A stretch of DNA of 64,000 nucleotides from an uncultured Clostridia bacterium (GTDB lineage Bacteria; Bacillota; Clostridia; Christensenellales; UBA3700): NCBI GenBank assembly GCA_937880755.1, contig CALGRX010000008.1:92047-156046 (forward strand), given 5' to 3'. How positions within the stretch are numbered: position 1 is the first letter of the stretch; each line of letters starts with the position of its first letter. The notes under the pieces were generated by a model that was not told the DNA's origin, searched no databases, and was given only the letters and a program-made list of their open reading frames with translations. The translations under genes and the position numbers were made by a program. Positions 42,172-51,524 of this stretch are shown piece by piece.

Positions 42172-43260
42172 ATGTATATCAAAAGCGTTGCTCTAAAAAA
42201 CTATCGCAATTATTCTTCCGCCCGCGTCGAGTTTAGTAAGGGGCTGAATATTGTAGTGGGAAAAAACGCCGCCGGCAAGACTAATCTAGTGGAGAGTATA
42301 TATTGTTCGGCTCTCGGCAAGTCGCCACGCTCTAACAAATATAAAGACCTCATCAAGTGGAACGAGAGTAGTTGCTATATCAAGGTAGTCTTAGCCAAAA
42401 AGTATAGAGATTATACTATCGAATTCGGCATAGATAATACGGACAAAAAGAGGGTGGCGGTAGACGGCGTACCATTGACTAGATTAAGCGGACTCGTTGG
42501 CATACTCAACGTGGTGTTTTTTAGTCCCGACGAAATCAAACTTATCAAAGAAAGTCCTCAAGAGCGAAGAAAATTTATGGATATCAGCCTATCTCAACAG
42601 TCGGGTGTATATCTCGACGCGCTGTCCAAGTACAACGCCATTCTCAGTCAGCGCAATAAGCTACTCAAAGAAAAATTCAACGACGCCTCTCTCGCCGCAC
42701 AGCTATATGCTTGGGACGTGCAAATGGCAAAATACGGCGCTCAGATAATTATTCAACGCTACGCATTTGCAGACAGTATAGCGGTATACGCCAAAAAAAT
42801 TCACTCTCAAATCACCGAGGGCAAAGAAGACTTGTCGGTGAGCTACGAGAGTGGACTCGAGAGGATGGAAAAGAGCGAACTCGAGAGTAAATTTTTGCAA
42901 AAACTTCAACAAAATTTTGAAAAGGACAAAAACTTACAATACACCACTTTCGGACCTCACCGAGACGACTTAGAGATATTATCTAACGGCATTGATATGC
43001 GAAAATTCGGCTCGCAAGGACAACAACGCACCGTTGCACTGTCGCTAAAATTCGCCGAAATACAGTTATTTAAGGACGAGATAGGAGAAAGCCCTATATT
43101 ATTGCTTGACGACGTGCTCAGCGAGCTAGACGAAGGTAGACGCCGCCAACTTTTAGAGACGTCGGCAACATTGCAGACCATCATCACTTGCACCGAGTTT
43201 GAAGAAGACGTGCAAAACTACAAGACTATCAAGATAGTAAGCGGTCAAGCATTAGAATAA
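42172..43260 (+). CDS. recF: DNA replication and repair protein RecF
   Basis: A 362-residue SMC-like ATPase that helps load RecA at gaps. Walker A GKNAAGKTNLVESI is at about residues 31-44, with the family pair FSPDEIKLIKESP and RRKFMD, the signature SQGQQRTVALSLK and Walker B LLLDDVLSELDEGRR. HRDDLEI is the usual pre-signature motif. It is divergent from dnaA, sharing a 197-bp AT-rich gap. The start again lacks a ribosome site and follows a -10 box closely. Confidence 0.95.
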   Translation: MYIKSVALKNYRNYSSARVEFSKGLNIVVGKNAAGKTNLVESIYCSALGKSPRSNKYKDLIKWNESSCYIKVVLAKKYRDYTIEFGIDNTDKKRVAVDGVPLTRLSGLVGILNVVFFSPDEIKLIKESPQERRKFMDISLSQQSGVYLDALSKYNAILSQRNKLLKEKFNDASLAAQLYAWDVQMAKYGAQIIIQRYAFADSIAVYAKKIHSQITEGKEDLSVSYESGLERMEKSELESKFLQKLQQNFEKDKNLQYTTFGPHRDDLEILSNGIDMRKFGSQGQQRTVALSLKFAEIQLFKDEIGESPILLLDDVLSELDEGRRRQLLETSATLQTIITCTEFEEDVQNYKTIKIVSGQALE

Positions 43261-43327
43261 AATAAGACAAAAATCGAGCAATAATAATATATTATCTAAA
43301 TATTCTATTAAAAAAATAAATATACTA

Positions 43328-43356
43328 TTGAAATTATAGTTGCTTTATAGTATATT
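43328..43356 (+). promoter_or_regulatory. promoter of the acetyltransferase gene
   Basis: TTGAAA (43328-43333), 17-bp spacer, TATATT (43351-43356), about 30 nt before the ATG at 43387. Confidence 0.55.
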
Positions 43357-43386
43357 TATAATTATCAATACGCAATTGGTAGAATA

Positions 43387-44478
43387 ATGATTTTAGTAAA
43401 ACCCGACCACAAGCAATACGAGCAAACTAAAAAATTTTTGAACAAAACCTTCAAACAAAAGTTTGAAGATACTCTGCCTAAGATATATCGTAACGATCAA
43501 TATCGAGATTGTCATTTGGTTGCAGTAGATGACGGCAAAGTTGTAGGCGCGGTTGCTAATATCAAAATCAATTGGATTATTGACGACCAATCCATACTCG
43601 GAGCGGGTATAGGAATGGTAGCTACGCACCCTCGATATAGAGGACGAGGCGTGATGAAGAGCTTGCTTGACAAAGCTATAGATAATTGCAAGCAAGAAGG
43701 CGTGCAAGTTATGTTTTTGAGCGGATATCTCAATCGGTACGATAGATTCGGGTTTTATCCGTCGGGCGTCGAAAACGAATACACCTTGCGAGCCGACAAG
43801 AGTCTTATTACTAAAGCAAAAGATTATACGTTTGAGAAGTTCAGTGGCGAAAGTAAAGAGATGGATATTTTGCAACGAGCCTACGACCAAACAAGCGTCA
43901 AGTGGAAAAGACAAAACTTTTTTGCCACTTTAAGCACGTGGAAATCTAAAGCTTACGTTGTCAAAAAAAGTGGACATGTATTGGGTTATTTGGTAAAAAA
44001 TAGGTATGGAGCAGATATAAGCGAGATAGTAGTACCTGCACAAGAACTGATAGCCGTTACTACTGCTTGGATAATCAAAACCAAAAAAAACAGCGTCAAC
44101 GTATGCGTATCGCCGTACGACAAGCTCACCAATAACGAGTATATTTTACACAGCGAAAGCTATTGCCAAAACAATTCGGAAAATTGGTTGATATTAGACT
44201 ATGCGGGCGTAATTAAGACTTTGCTTCAATACAAAGCCAAATGCAAAAAACTACTATCGGGACGAGCAGTACTTCAAATCGACGATATAAAATTGCTAAT
44301 AAGTGTTGACGGCGACAAGGTTGAGGTAACGCCAAGCGACGAACAAGCCGACGTTGTACTCAATAGACAGCAAGCGACGCGATTGCTTTTTGGGACAAAG
44401 ATAGTTGCGTGCGATAATAGTTGGCTAGACTCGATATTGCCTTTGCCAATTTATATTCCGTCCATAGATAGGGTATAG
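43387..44478 (+). CDS. Eis-like GNAT N-acetyltransferase
   Basis: A 363-residue cytosolic enzyme. The N-terminal GNAT fold contains the acetyl-CoA loop GMVATHPRYRGRGVMKSLL (about residues 77-95) and FLSGYLNRYDRFGFYPSG; a second GNAT-like region and a C-terminal sterol-carrier-like domain follow, the three-part layout of Eis-type enzymes. The substrate is unknown; relatives acetylate aminoglycosides or lysine side chains. The weak ribosome site is GGTAGAATA. The DUF1292 gene follows after 16 bp. Confidence 0.85.
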   Translation: MILVKPDHKQYEQTKKFLNKTFKQKFEDTLPKIYRNDQYRDCHLVAVDDGKVVGAVANIKINWIIDDQSILGAGIGMVATHPRYRGRGVMKSLLDKAIDNCKQEGVQVMFLSGYLNRYDRFGFYPSGVENEYTLRADKSLITKAKDYTFEKFSGESKEMDILQRAYDQTSVKWKRQNFFATLSTWKSKAYVVKKSGHVLGYLVKNRYGADISEIVVPAQELIAVTTAWIIKTKKNSVNVCVSPYDKLTNNEYILHSESYCQNNSENWLILDYAGVIKTLLQYKAKCKKLLSGRAVLQIDDIKLLISVDGDKVEVTPSDEQADVVLNRQQATRLLFGTKIVACDNSWLDSILPLPIYIPSIDRV

Positions 44479-44494
44479 TATAACTAGGAGCGTT

Positions 44495-44815
44495 ATGAAC
44501 GACAAGCAAGATATGATACAATCTCAAATAACAAAGTTATTGGATAGTAACAACGACGATCCTATAGTTTTGACCGACAGTGAAGGAAAAATGCAAGCTT
44601 ATGACCAAGTGGCGGTGATAACGGTGTACGGAAGCATCTACGCTATATTGGAGCCGGTCGAGGCGTGGGAAGAGCAAGAAGATTATTATCAGCCTAAGGT
44701 ATTGGAGATAGTCAGTCAAAAGGGCAAGGATACCTTGCGAGAAGTAGACGAAGATACGGCAGAGTACGTGCTTGTCGAGTACGATATGATGATGGAAGAG
44801 CAAGAAGAGTTTTGA
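44495..44815 (+). CDS. DUF1292 family protein
   Basis: A 106-residue, very acidic cytosolic protein. The core DPIVLTDSEGKMQAYDQVAVI, YAILEPVE and YVLVEYD matches the small DUF1292 (YrzB-like) family, whose role is unknown. AGGAGC precedes the ATG. In many Firmicutes this gene accompanies Holliday-junction and alanyl-tRNA synthetase genes, but here it follows an acetyltransferase. Confidence 0.82.
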   Translation: MNDKQDMIQSQITKLLDSNNDDPIVLTDSEGKMQAYDQVAVITVYGSIYAILEPVEAWEEQEDYYQPKVLEIVSQKGKDTLREVDEDTAEYVLVEYDMMMEEQEEF

Positions 44816-44875
44816 CGATTTGACTTGTCGTATTGATTTTAGTGGAAAAAATGGCGTCAAGCCTAAGGAGAAATT

Positions 44876-46543
44876 ATGAATAAAATACAAGGATTTTTTG
44901 GCAAAGTCGGCGGTGTATTCAAAAGCTTTGTCAAACATTGGAACCATCCTGCAGAGGGCAGATTTGTTTCCAACAAAGAAATCGTGGCCTATTCCGTGGG
45001 TGGTATGGGCGTACTATTTATGGCTGCGCTCACGGCGCAAATCACGCTGTCAGCCAACTGCTTGTTGCTGGGTTCCATATACGGAATGACGCCAACGGAG
45101 TTGACGCTTTTATTGACTATCAACACGGTGTTCACCTTGCTCATCCAACCGCTCAAGAGTTATTGGATAGACAACGTAGGCGCCAAGTCTCACAAAAACA
45201 GAGGCAAGGCAAGGCCGTTTATTCTATGGCTCGGACCACCGTCGGCAATACTCATCACGTTGTTTGCCTTTTTGCCAACAACTTGGGCGCAAACCAATCA
45301 TACCTTGCTCGTTGTATTGATAGGCGCGTTGTTCTTGGGTATGAACTTCGTATATCAGTTCTTCTACGGAATGTACATACAACTATCACAACTTATCACG
45401 CCTAATACGACCGAGAGAGCGGACATTATCTCTATATCCTCACTCGTATATTCTATGGCTCCGACCATCACGGGTTCGCTCTTTCCACTTATTGCATTGG
45501 CGTTTGACAAAGGACAGCTCGATATCAACTTCTATAGAGTTATCTTCCCCGTCTTCTCGGCAATAGGTTTGGTTACTTCCTTACTTGCCTTCTTCGGCAC
45601 TAAAGAGAGAATAGTCGTTCCTAAGACTTACCAAGCCAAGGTTAAGTTTAAAGACGGTATGAAGGCAATTATTGCCAACAAATACTTCTGGATTATCAAC
45701 ACTTCCAGCTGGTTTACCTTTGCAAGAGCGGCGATTACGGGTTGCTTGTACTGGTCTTACGTATATATGCTCCAAAACGAAGCAATACAAGCGGTAATAT
45801 CACTCGTTATAGGCACGGCTTCGGGTATTGGCATGGCGGCGGCGCCTTTCCTCATTAGAGCAATGGGCAAGAAAAACGTAGTTATCGTCAGCAACGGAGC
45901 GGTATTGCTATCAAGTGTATTACTCATTTTCTTTAGCAGTAGTTACGTAATGTTTACAATATGTAGCTATATTGCATTCTTCGGTGTTGCGGTACAACTT
46001 ATCACAGCTCCTGCAATGAACGCCGAAGCGCTCGACTATCAACAATATCGCACGGGCGATAGATTGGAAGGATTTGCCGGCAACTTTGCAATAATCAATT
46101 CTATCATTGCACTCGGCACCAACTTTATTATACCTGCAATCTACACCTATCACGGACTGTCCGACAACTACGACGTATTGTTCGATACGGCAATCAGAAC
46201 GCCTATGTTCCGTTCGCTTGCAATACTTGCGACGATAGGCTCGATTATGGTTACCTTACCATACTTGTTCTGGGATTTGACGGAGAAGAAACACGGCGAA
46301 ATCATCGAAGTGCTCAAGCAAAGAGCAATCGAAGAGAACAAGGCGGCGGGCTACGGCGAAGACGCAAGCTTCTTGTCTAGTGACGAAACTATTAAGGATC
46401 TGTACGAAGAAGAAGTTACTACCGACGAGGCAACCGACGCCGAAGACGTAGAAACCGTTGAAACCACGGTCGAAGAAGTCGAGGCTGACGCAACTCAAGA
46501 AACTGCCCAAGCGACCGAAGAGCAAAACAAGGAGGAAGAATAA
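44876..46543 (+). CDS. GPH/MFS-type sugar:cation symporter
   Basis: A 555-residue membrane protein of the glycoside-pentoside-hexuronide (MFS_2) group with about 12 helices between residues 35 and 465. Typical segments are the cytosolic loop KSHKNRGKARPFILW after helix 2 and EALDYQQYRTGDRLEGFAG in the second half. The last 80 residues form a Glu/Thr/Asp-rich tail without helices, longer than in typical members. AAGGAG precedes the ATG. The lipoprotein gene follows after one base, so the two are co-translated. Substrate unknown. Confidence 0.85.
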   Translation: MNKIQGFFGKVGGVFKSFVKHWNHPAEGRFVSNKEIVAYSVGGMGVLFMAALTAQITLSANCLLLGSIYGMTPTELTLLLTINTVFTLLIQPLKSYWIDNVGAKSHKNRGKARPFILWLGPPSAILITLFAFLPTTWAQTNHTLLVVLIGALFLGMNFVYQFFYGMYIQLSQLITPNTTERADIISISSLVYSMAPTITGSLFPLIALAFDKGQLDINFYRVIFPVFSAIGLVTSLLAFFGTKERIVVPKTYQAKVKFKDGMKAIIANKYFWIINTSSWFTFARAAITGCLYWSYVYMLQNEAIQAVISLVIGTASGIGMAAAPFLIRAMGKKNVVIVSNGAVLLSSVLLIFFSSSYVMFTICSYIAFFGVAVQLITAPAMNAEALDYQQYRTGDRLEGFAGNFAIINSIIALGTNFIIPAIYTYHGLSDNYDVLFDTAIRTPMFRSLAILATIGSIMVTLPYLFWDLTEKKHGEIIEVLKQRAIEENKAAGYGEDASFLSSDETIKDLYEEEVTTDEATDAEDVETVETTVEEVEADATQETAQATEEQNKEEE

Positions 46544-46544
46544 T

Positions 46545-47216
46545 ATGAAGAAGATATCTATATTGGCAATCATATTGACAGTATGCCTTAGTTTTACAAT
46601 GATATTTAGCGGTTGTACCAAAGAAATAAGTGTTCAGGAAGGTATATCATATTTTGAAGAGGCAATAAAAGAAATTCAAACGGCCAACATCTATTACGTA
46701 AGAACGGTAGTAGTTGAAAACGCAAGCAATAGCAAAGAATATCAACTTAACGTCAAGGGCGACAAAATACACTATACCATAGTCAACAATCAAGGAAGCA
46801 ACACCACTTACGTTCATACCTACTACGCCGACAACAACAAGTACGTGATGCCTAGCAAGGACGTATGGAAGACTGTTCCGATGACCAAAGAAGCATTCCT
46901 TCTCGAAATTGGTCCATATTCCAGAGAGTCAATCGTTGTCAAAATCAACGCTATCAATGCAGCTTTGCAAAAGGGGACGCTGGTACCTAATAAGGTTACT
47001 CAAGGCGATTACGTTACCACCTATACCTTTGACGACATTGGCGAAGAGATGTCTACGCAACTTGGCGGAACGGCAAAAATCGGTGACAAATATCCTCTTA
47101 CCGTTGAGACGATAGTGGGTAGAATAAGCAAGATTGTGGACAGCGACACTAGTCCGAAAATCAAATATTATATCAACTACGAAGGAGACAAAATCAATAT
47201 TCCGAAAGTAGCATAA
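46545..47216 (+). CDS. putative lipoprotein coupled to the sugar transporter
   Basis: A 223-residue protein with signal peptide and lipobox IFSGC (Cys24). The mature domain is beta-rich with alternating polar and hydrophobic strands (YYVRTVVVENASN, HYTIVNNQGSN, YTFDDIGEEM), resembling outer lipoproteins of the LppX/LolA-like type in general appearance only. AAGGAGG lies inside the end of the transporter gene. It may bind the transporter's substrate or sense wall state; nothing specific supports either. Confidence 0.7.
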   Translation: MKKISILAIILTVCLSFTMIFSGCTKEISVQEGISYFEEAIKEIQTANIYYVRTVVVENASNSKEYQLNVKGDKIHYTIVNNQGSNTTYVHTYYADNNKYVMPSKDVWKTVPMTKEAFLLEIGPYSRESIVVKINAINAALQKGTLVPNKVTQGDYVTTYTFDDIGEEMSTQLGGTAKIGDKYPLTVETIVGRISKIVDSDTSPKIKYYINYEGDKINIPKVA

Positions 47217-47232
47217 TAACAATAACCATAGC

Positions 47233-47270
47233 GGGGACTAAGCTTTTAGGCTAAAGTCCCCCTATTTTTT
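47233..47270 (+). terminator. terminator of the transporter-lipoprotein operon
   Basis: GGGGACT / AGTCCCC stem with an inner AGC / GCT stem, followed by CTATTTTTTAG. Confidence 0.85.
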
Positions 47271-47310
47271 AGACGATTGTTAGTATTGCGTAAAATAAAA
47301 TCATACGCAT

Positions 47311-47339
47311 TTGACAAGCGAATACAAATGTTTTAGAAT
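47311..47339 (+). promoter_or_regulatory. promoter of the phosphoglycerate mutase fusion gene
   Basis: TTGACA (47311-47316), 17-bp spacer, TAGAAT (47334-47339), about 37 nt before the ATG. Confidence 0.75.
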
Positions 47340-47375
47340 ATAATATATATATTTTGATATTTATAGAGGACTATT

Positions 47376-50300
47376 ATGAAATATTTAGTAATACTCGGCG
47401 ACGGAATGGCAGATTATCCTTGCCCTCAATTGGACGGGAAGACGCCGCTCGAAGTTGCTAACAAACCTAATATGGACGCACTTTGCGCCAAGGGCGTAAT
47501 AGGTCTTGTCAAGACCGTGCCCGACGGAATGAAACCCGGTAGCGACGTAGCCAACCTTGCTATGATGGGCTATGCTCCCGACAAGTATTATACCGGCAGG
47601 TCACCTCTCGAGGCGTTGTCAATCGGTATCGATATGAGTTCTAGCGATATTGCGACCCGTTGCAATCTCGTTACTTTGTCGGGCGACGAGCCGTTTGAGA
47701 ATAAGGTAATGGTAGACTATAGTGCGGGCGAGATAACCACGCAAGAGGCAGAGGAACTTATAAAAGCAGTGCAAGAGGCGCTTGGCAACGACAAGTATTC
47801 CTTCTATTCGGGAGTAAGTTATCGCCATTGTATGATTACCAAGGGCGGTAAGTTGGGCGCGCAATACACACCGCCACACGACATCTCCGACAAGGTAATA
47901 GGAGAGTTTTTGCCTAAGGGTGAGGACGCCGACGAGCATCTGGCTATGCTCAAAGCGTCATACCAATTGCTCAAAGACCACCCAATCAATATCGAGCGTA
48001 TCAAGCAAGGCAAAAATCCTGCCAACTGCATTTGGTTGTGGGGAGAGGGAAGCAAGCCTCAACTTGACGACTTTGGACAAAAATACGGACTCAAAGCAGG
48101 CGTTATCTCCGCTGTAGACCTAGTCAAAGGCATAGGTATAGGCGCGGGCATGACGAGCTGGGACGTTGAGGGCGCTACGGGTACCTATCACACCAACTTC
48201 GAGGGCAAAGCCAAGAGAGCTATCGACGCCTTTAGAGAAGGCTACGACTACGTGTATATCCATATGGAAGCGCCTGACGAATGCGGACACCAAGGCGACC
48301 TTGACAACAAAATCAAGGCGATAGAACTCATTGACGACAAGGTTGTGGGCTACTGCAAGAGAGAACTTGACGAGATGGGAGAACCGTATCGCATACTCAT
48401 TGCGCCCGATCATCCAACCCCAATCTCTATCAAGACGCACGTGGGAGATCCCGTACCGTTCATACTCTACGACAGCTCGAGCGATATAGACAGCGGATTT
48501 AGCACTTACAACGAAAAGACGGCTAAGGAAAGCGGAATTTACTACGAGCCTTGCCAAGATTTGATAGAAGACTTTTTGAGTAAGCCCGAAGAAACGCAAG
48601 AGTCTAGTCGGTTAACCGATACCGGGGAGAGCGACAACGAGGACAAAGCGGTAGCACCCGTGCAACCTATCGGTGACAACAAAGCTCCTAAGACCAAAAA
48701 GCCACTTACGGCTAAACAAAAGAAAAATATTATCATTGCCGTGCTTTGTATCGTGGCAATCATAGGTGTGGGATTGGGTATCGGCTTGCCCGTTTACTTC
48801 CATTTCAAAGACAAGATAATGGTTGCAAGCGCAGAAGACTTCAACAAGGACATAACCAAGGGAACCTATTTCGTCCTATCCAAAGACGTAGTGATTGACG
48901 GTGACCTCGATATGAGCGCGAGAGGCAATTATAGCATTGATTTGCAAGGACATACTCTCACCGTCAACGGAACTTTGACCTATTCTACCGATGACGCCAA
49001 GAATATTAAGATAGGCAACACCAAAAAGAAAGCCTACGTAGAGGGTGGCGTAGTAGACGCAGACAAGATAGTAATCAACGCTCTCAACGCCAACGTAGAG
49101 ATACTCAGCAATACTCAGACGGGCAGAGCAGAGATATTAGCCAAGCAAGTTACGCTAACGTCGATGACCTCGGCCGACGGAATATACGTGGGCGCGCAAA
49201 ACGTCGCTTTGAAGGGAGCAATATCTACCGCCAACGCGTCGCAAATCGAGCTATCGTCAACGGCGGTTGACGCCAACGCTCAAGTGAGCGCAACGGGCAA
49301 AATCAACGGCAAGTTGGTTGCACAAAAAGTTGACTTGACGGCAACGGCGTCCTCCGACATCACCTCCATTGTTTTAGACGCCGATTCCACCGCCCAAATC
49401 AGCGGTAAGGTAGAGGCAGGTATCGAGGGTGGCAAAAAGGTTGCAATGCTAAACGGTCACTCTTGTTCGGAATATAGAGATATAGCTACCTTGGCTATCT
49501 ATAGAGAGAGCGCGGGCGACTATACTATCAAAGGTTGCGACAAAGTCGTATATATAGACAAGTTGGCTACGCCGGTAGACCTCATCGTCGAAGAGCGTGC
49601 AGGAGGCAAAATCTTCGCCGTCAGCGCTAAGGTTGTCGGCGCGACTAAATACGTATTCAACGTGGACGGCACCGAACACGTCGTTGAAAGCAATCAGTTG
49701 GACGTATCCTCTCTTATGAGCAACGGCGGAGCAGGCAAGCATATCATAACTGTCTTCGTCAAGGGTGACTATGACTTTGGAGCGTTGGAGACGGCTAGCG
49801 GAACGGTTTACGTAGACAGCGACCAAGCCAAGATAGAATACGCCTACAAAATCACCCTCTCCACTCCGGAAAACGTGCAGGTGGCAGAGGATAGTAACGG
49901 TATATATCTAGCATTTGATAAGGTTGACTTTGCCGATTACTATACCGTCGACGTTGCGGGACAACAACTGAAGTTTGACGCAGATAAAAATGCGACGAAG
50001 CAAAAGTTCTATTTGACTGAAGTTCTCAAAGAGGTCGGCAACTATTCCGTACGCGTTACCGCACACAGCAACGTGGCAGAGATTTTGTCTAGCAAACAAG
50101 CTATGGCAAGCTATACCAAAACGCAGCAGCTAGGTACTGTAACGGAACTTACCGCTCGCGAGAACGGCGCGCAAATCAACGTAAGCTGGGTAGCCATAGA
50201 CGGCGCCGACAGCTATATCGTATATGCTAACAACGCAGACACCCTCGTAGAGCTTGGAAGAACGTCAATGACCTCTTTCAGCTTTGACAAGACCTTGATT

Positions 50301-50387
50301 GGCGTTGCAACCGAAATTACCGTCGTAGCGCAAGGCAACGGGTATTATACTACGGGAGGGTTTGCCAACGCAACGGTAGAGCGTTAA
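47376..50387 (+). CDS. phosphoglycerate mutase (ApgM type) fused to a membrane anchor and ectodomain
   Basis: One uninterrupted frame of 1003 residues. Residues 1-400 are a full cofactor-independent, archaeal-type phosphoglycerate mutase: Asp9 (GDGMADY), Ser56 (GSDVANLAMMGY), H296-M-E-A-P-D-E-C-G-H305, and D345-H346 with THVGDP near 354-359. These are the metal and phospho-serine positions of the alkaline phosphatase superfamily. A charged linker (400-450) leads to one hydrophobic helix (452-474). The remaining 530 residues look extracytoplasmic: a repetitive, beta-helix-like part (475-720) and fibronectin-like modules (about 740-1003, TPENVQVAEDSNGIYLAF, GAQINVSWVAIDGADSYIV). AGAGGA precedes the ATG. 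Typical ApgM enzymes are about 400 residues. Confidence 0.88.
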   Translation: MKYLVILGDGMADYPCPQLDGKTPLEVANKPNMDALCAKGVIGLVKTVPDGMKPGSDVANLAMMGYAPDKYYTGRSPLEALSIGIDMSSSDIATRCNLVTLSGDEPFENKVMVDYSAGEITTQEAEELIKAVQEALGNDKYSFYSGVSYRHCMITKGGKLGAQYTPPHDISDKVIGEFLPKGEDADEHLAMLKASYQLLKDHPINIERIKQGKNPANCIWLWGEGSKPQLDDFGQKYGLKAGVISAVDLVKGIGIGAGMTSWDVEGATGTYHTNFEGKAKRAIDAFREGYDYVYIHMEAPDECGHQGDLDNKIKAIELIDDKVVGYCKRELDEMGEPYRILIAPDHPTPISIKTHVGDPVPFILYDSSSDIDSGFSTYNEKTAKESGIYYEPCQDLIEDFLSKPEETQESSRLTDTGESDNEDKAVAPVQPIGDNKAPKTKKPLTAKQKKNIIIAVLCIVAIIGVGLGIGLPVYFHFKDKIMVASAEDFNKDITKGTYFVLSKDVVIDGDLDMSARGNYSIDLQGHTLTVNGTLTYSTDDAKNIKIGNTKKKAYVEGGVVDADKIVINALNANVEILSNTQTGRAEILAKQVTLTSMTSADGIYVGAQNVALKGAISTANASQIELSSTAVDANAQVSATGKINGKLVAQKVDLTATASSDITSIVLDADSTAQISGKVEAGIEGGKKVAMLNGHSCSEYRDIATLAIYRESAGDYTIKGCDKVVYIDKLATPVDLIVEERAGGKIFAVSAKVVGATKYVFNVDGTEHVVESNQLDVSSLMSNGGAGKHIITVFVKGDYDFGALETASGTVYVDSDQAKIEYAYKITLSTPENVQVAEDSNGIYLAFDKVDFADYYTVDVAGQQLKFDADKNATKQKFYLTEVLKEVGNYSVRVTAHSNVAEILSSKQAMASYTKTQQLGTVTELTARENGAQINVSWVAIDGADSYIVYANNADTLVELGRTSMTSFSFDKTLIGVATEITVVAQGNGYYTTGGFANATVER

Positions 50388-50458
50388 TCTTGCGACGTAT
50401 AGATTAAGCCATACCGAGCAAATAAGGAAGCAGTTGATTGCAACAACTATAAATAAAT

Positions 50459-50487
50459 AAGGCAACTGCCAAGGCAGTTGCCTTTTT
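50459..50487 (+). terminator. terminator of the fusion gene
   Basis: GGCAACTGCC / GGCAGTTGCC, a perfect 10-bp stem with a 2-nt loop, followed by TTTTT. Confidence 0.85.
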
Positions 50488-50496
50488 CCGTCTGAC

Positions 50497-50580
50497 AGCC
50501 GTCCCTGTGCAAGGGAAAGGGGGCGGTCAACGGTGGTGGAATGGTTGTAAACTTAGCCTCAACAAGCCGTGGCAATCTCA
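50497..50580. repeat. dispersed intergenic repeat copy
   Basis: GCCGTCCCTGTGCAAGGGAA and AAGCCGTGGCAATCTC resemble sequences at 15071-15090 and 14929-14945. It sits between two terminators and contains no frame of note. Confidence 0.45.
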
Positions 50581-50590
50581 ACCAATAAAA

Positions 50591-50630
50591 AGGCACGCCC
50601 TATATCTATTTCAACAAGATAGGCGTGCCT
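50591..50630 (-). terminator. terminator of the leuS-serS-acyltransferase operon
   Basis: AGGCACGCC / GGCGTGCCT 9-bp stem; on the - strand it is followed by TTTTTATTGG. Confidence 0.7.
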
Positions 50631-50651
50631 AATTTTATATATAATGATTTT

Positions 50652-50672
50652 CTCGATACGTATCGAGTTTTT
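50652..50672. terminator. TCGATACGTATCGA palindrome
   Basis: CTCGATACGTATCGAG followed on the + strand by T5. Same core as 11567-11593 and 22781-22807. Confidence 0.5.
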
Positions 50673-50676
50673 GTTA

Positions 50677-51522
50677 TCAAATTACCACGAAGTCGCCTTT
50701 GGTGATAAAGAAGAAACTGATAAGCGCAAGTATCACGGTAATGACAACTTGGTGCAGCACGTAGACGGGCAGAGCGATTTTTCCCCAAAAGTTGATAGGC
50801 TTGTACCAATCGTATTTGCCAAGCCACGGGAGCAACGACTTCTTATTAGGATACAACACGTGTGAAGCGCTTGCGCCAATGAGCATATAGCCCACCAAAG
50901 GAAAGATTGGTTGATAGTCGGCAGAAAAGCGCTCGTAAGGGTTGCCGTACAAAAATTCTCCTACCCACGCCCAATCGTTGTTGTCCGCGAAGATTTGATT
51001 GTTAGCCTCGTACATAGGCATAAGCAACATATTGGTAAAGACGATAAAAAAGCCAATTCCGAGGCAAGTAAACGCCGTCTTTTTTTTGTCGTGTCGACAA
51101 ATAAAGTCAATGAGCGCCCAAAGCAAAATGGCTACGGCGAACATATGCAGTATGCCAAAGGTGATAGGCGAGTCCATAATGGTCGTCACTATCGTCACGA
51201 GCACGGCGCATACCGCCACTTCGATACCTCTCTTGAGGTTGGACTTGCTAAAAGCCGTCGATATTCCGCACAACAAGCAAAAGATGATGACCACTAGCGG
51301 TTGGACGAATTCCCTTATTGGGCTAGTCCAATAAGCTCGTGCGTTTTGCCAAAGATTATAATAAAATTCGCTCCCGCTTGCTTCAAACCAAGTCCGACCG
51401 AATACGAATGCAAAGTTGTACATCGTATGGTCAAAAATCATCAACATCACGCAGACCGCTCTTAGAAAGTCAAGTTCCCAGATGCGCGCTTTGGTTTGTT
51501 TGGGGAGCGAACGCTTACGCAT
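50677..51522 (-). CDS. membrane acyltransferase of the DUF1624/HGSNAT type
   Basis: A 281-residue polytopic protein. The start RIWELDFLRAVCVMLMIFDH is the signature of DUF1624, related to heparan-alpha-glucosaminide acetyltransferase and YeiB proteins; about seven helices follow. Such enzymes move an acetyl group across the membrane onto an amino sugar or other acceptor. It begins 2 bp after the serS stop, so it is co-translated with two tRNA synthetases, an unexpected pairing. Confidence 0.8.
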   Translation of the reverse strand: MRKRSLPKQTKARIWELDFLRAVCVMLMIFDHTMYNFAFVFGRTWFEASGSEFYYNLWQNARAYWTSPIREFVQPLVVIIFCLLCGISTAFSKSNLKRGIEVAVCAVLVTIVTTIMDSPITFGILHMFAVAILLWALIDFICRHDKKKTAFTCLGIGFFIVFTNMLLMPMYEANNQIFADNNDWAWVGEFLYGNPYERFSADYQPIFPLVGYMLIGASASHVLYPNKKSLLPWLGKYDWYKPINFWGKIALPVYVLHQVVITVILALISFFFITKGDFVVI

Positions 51523-51524
51523 AT

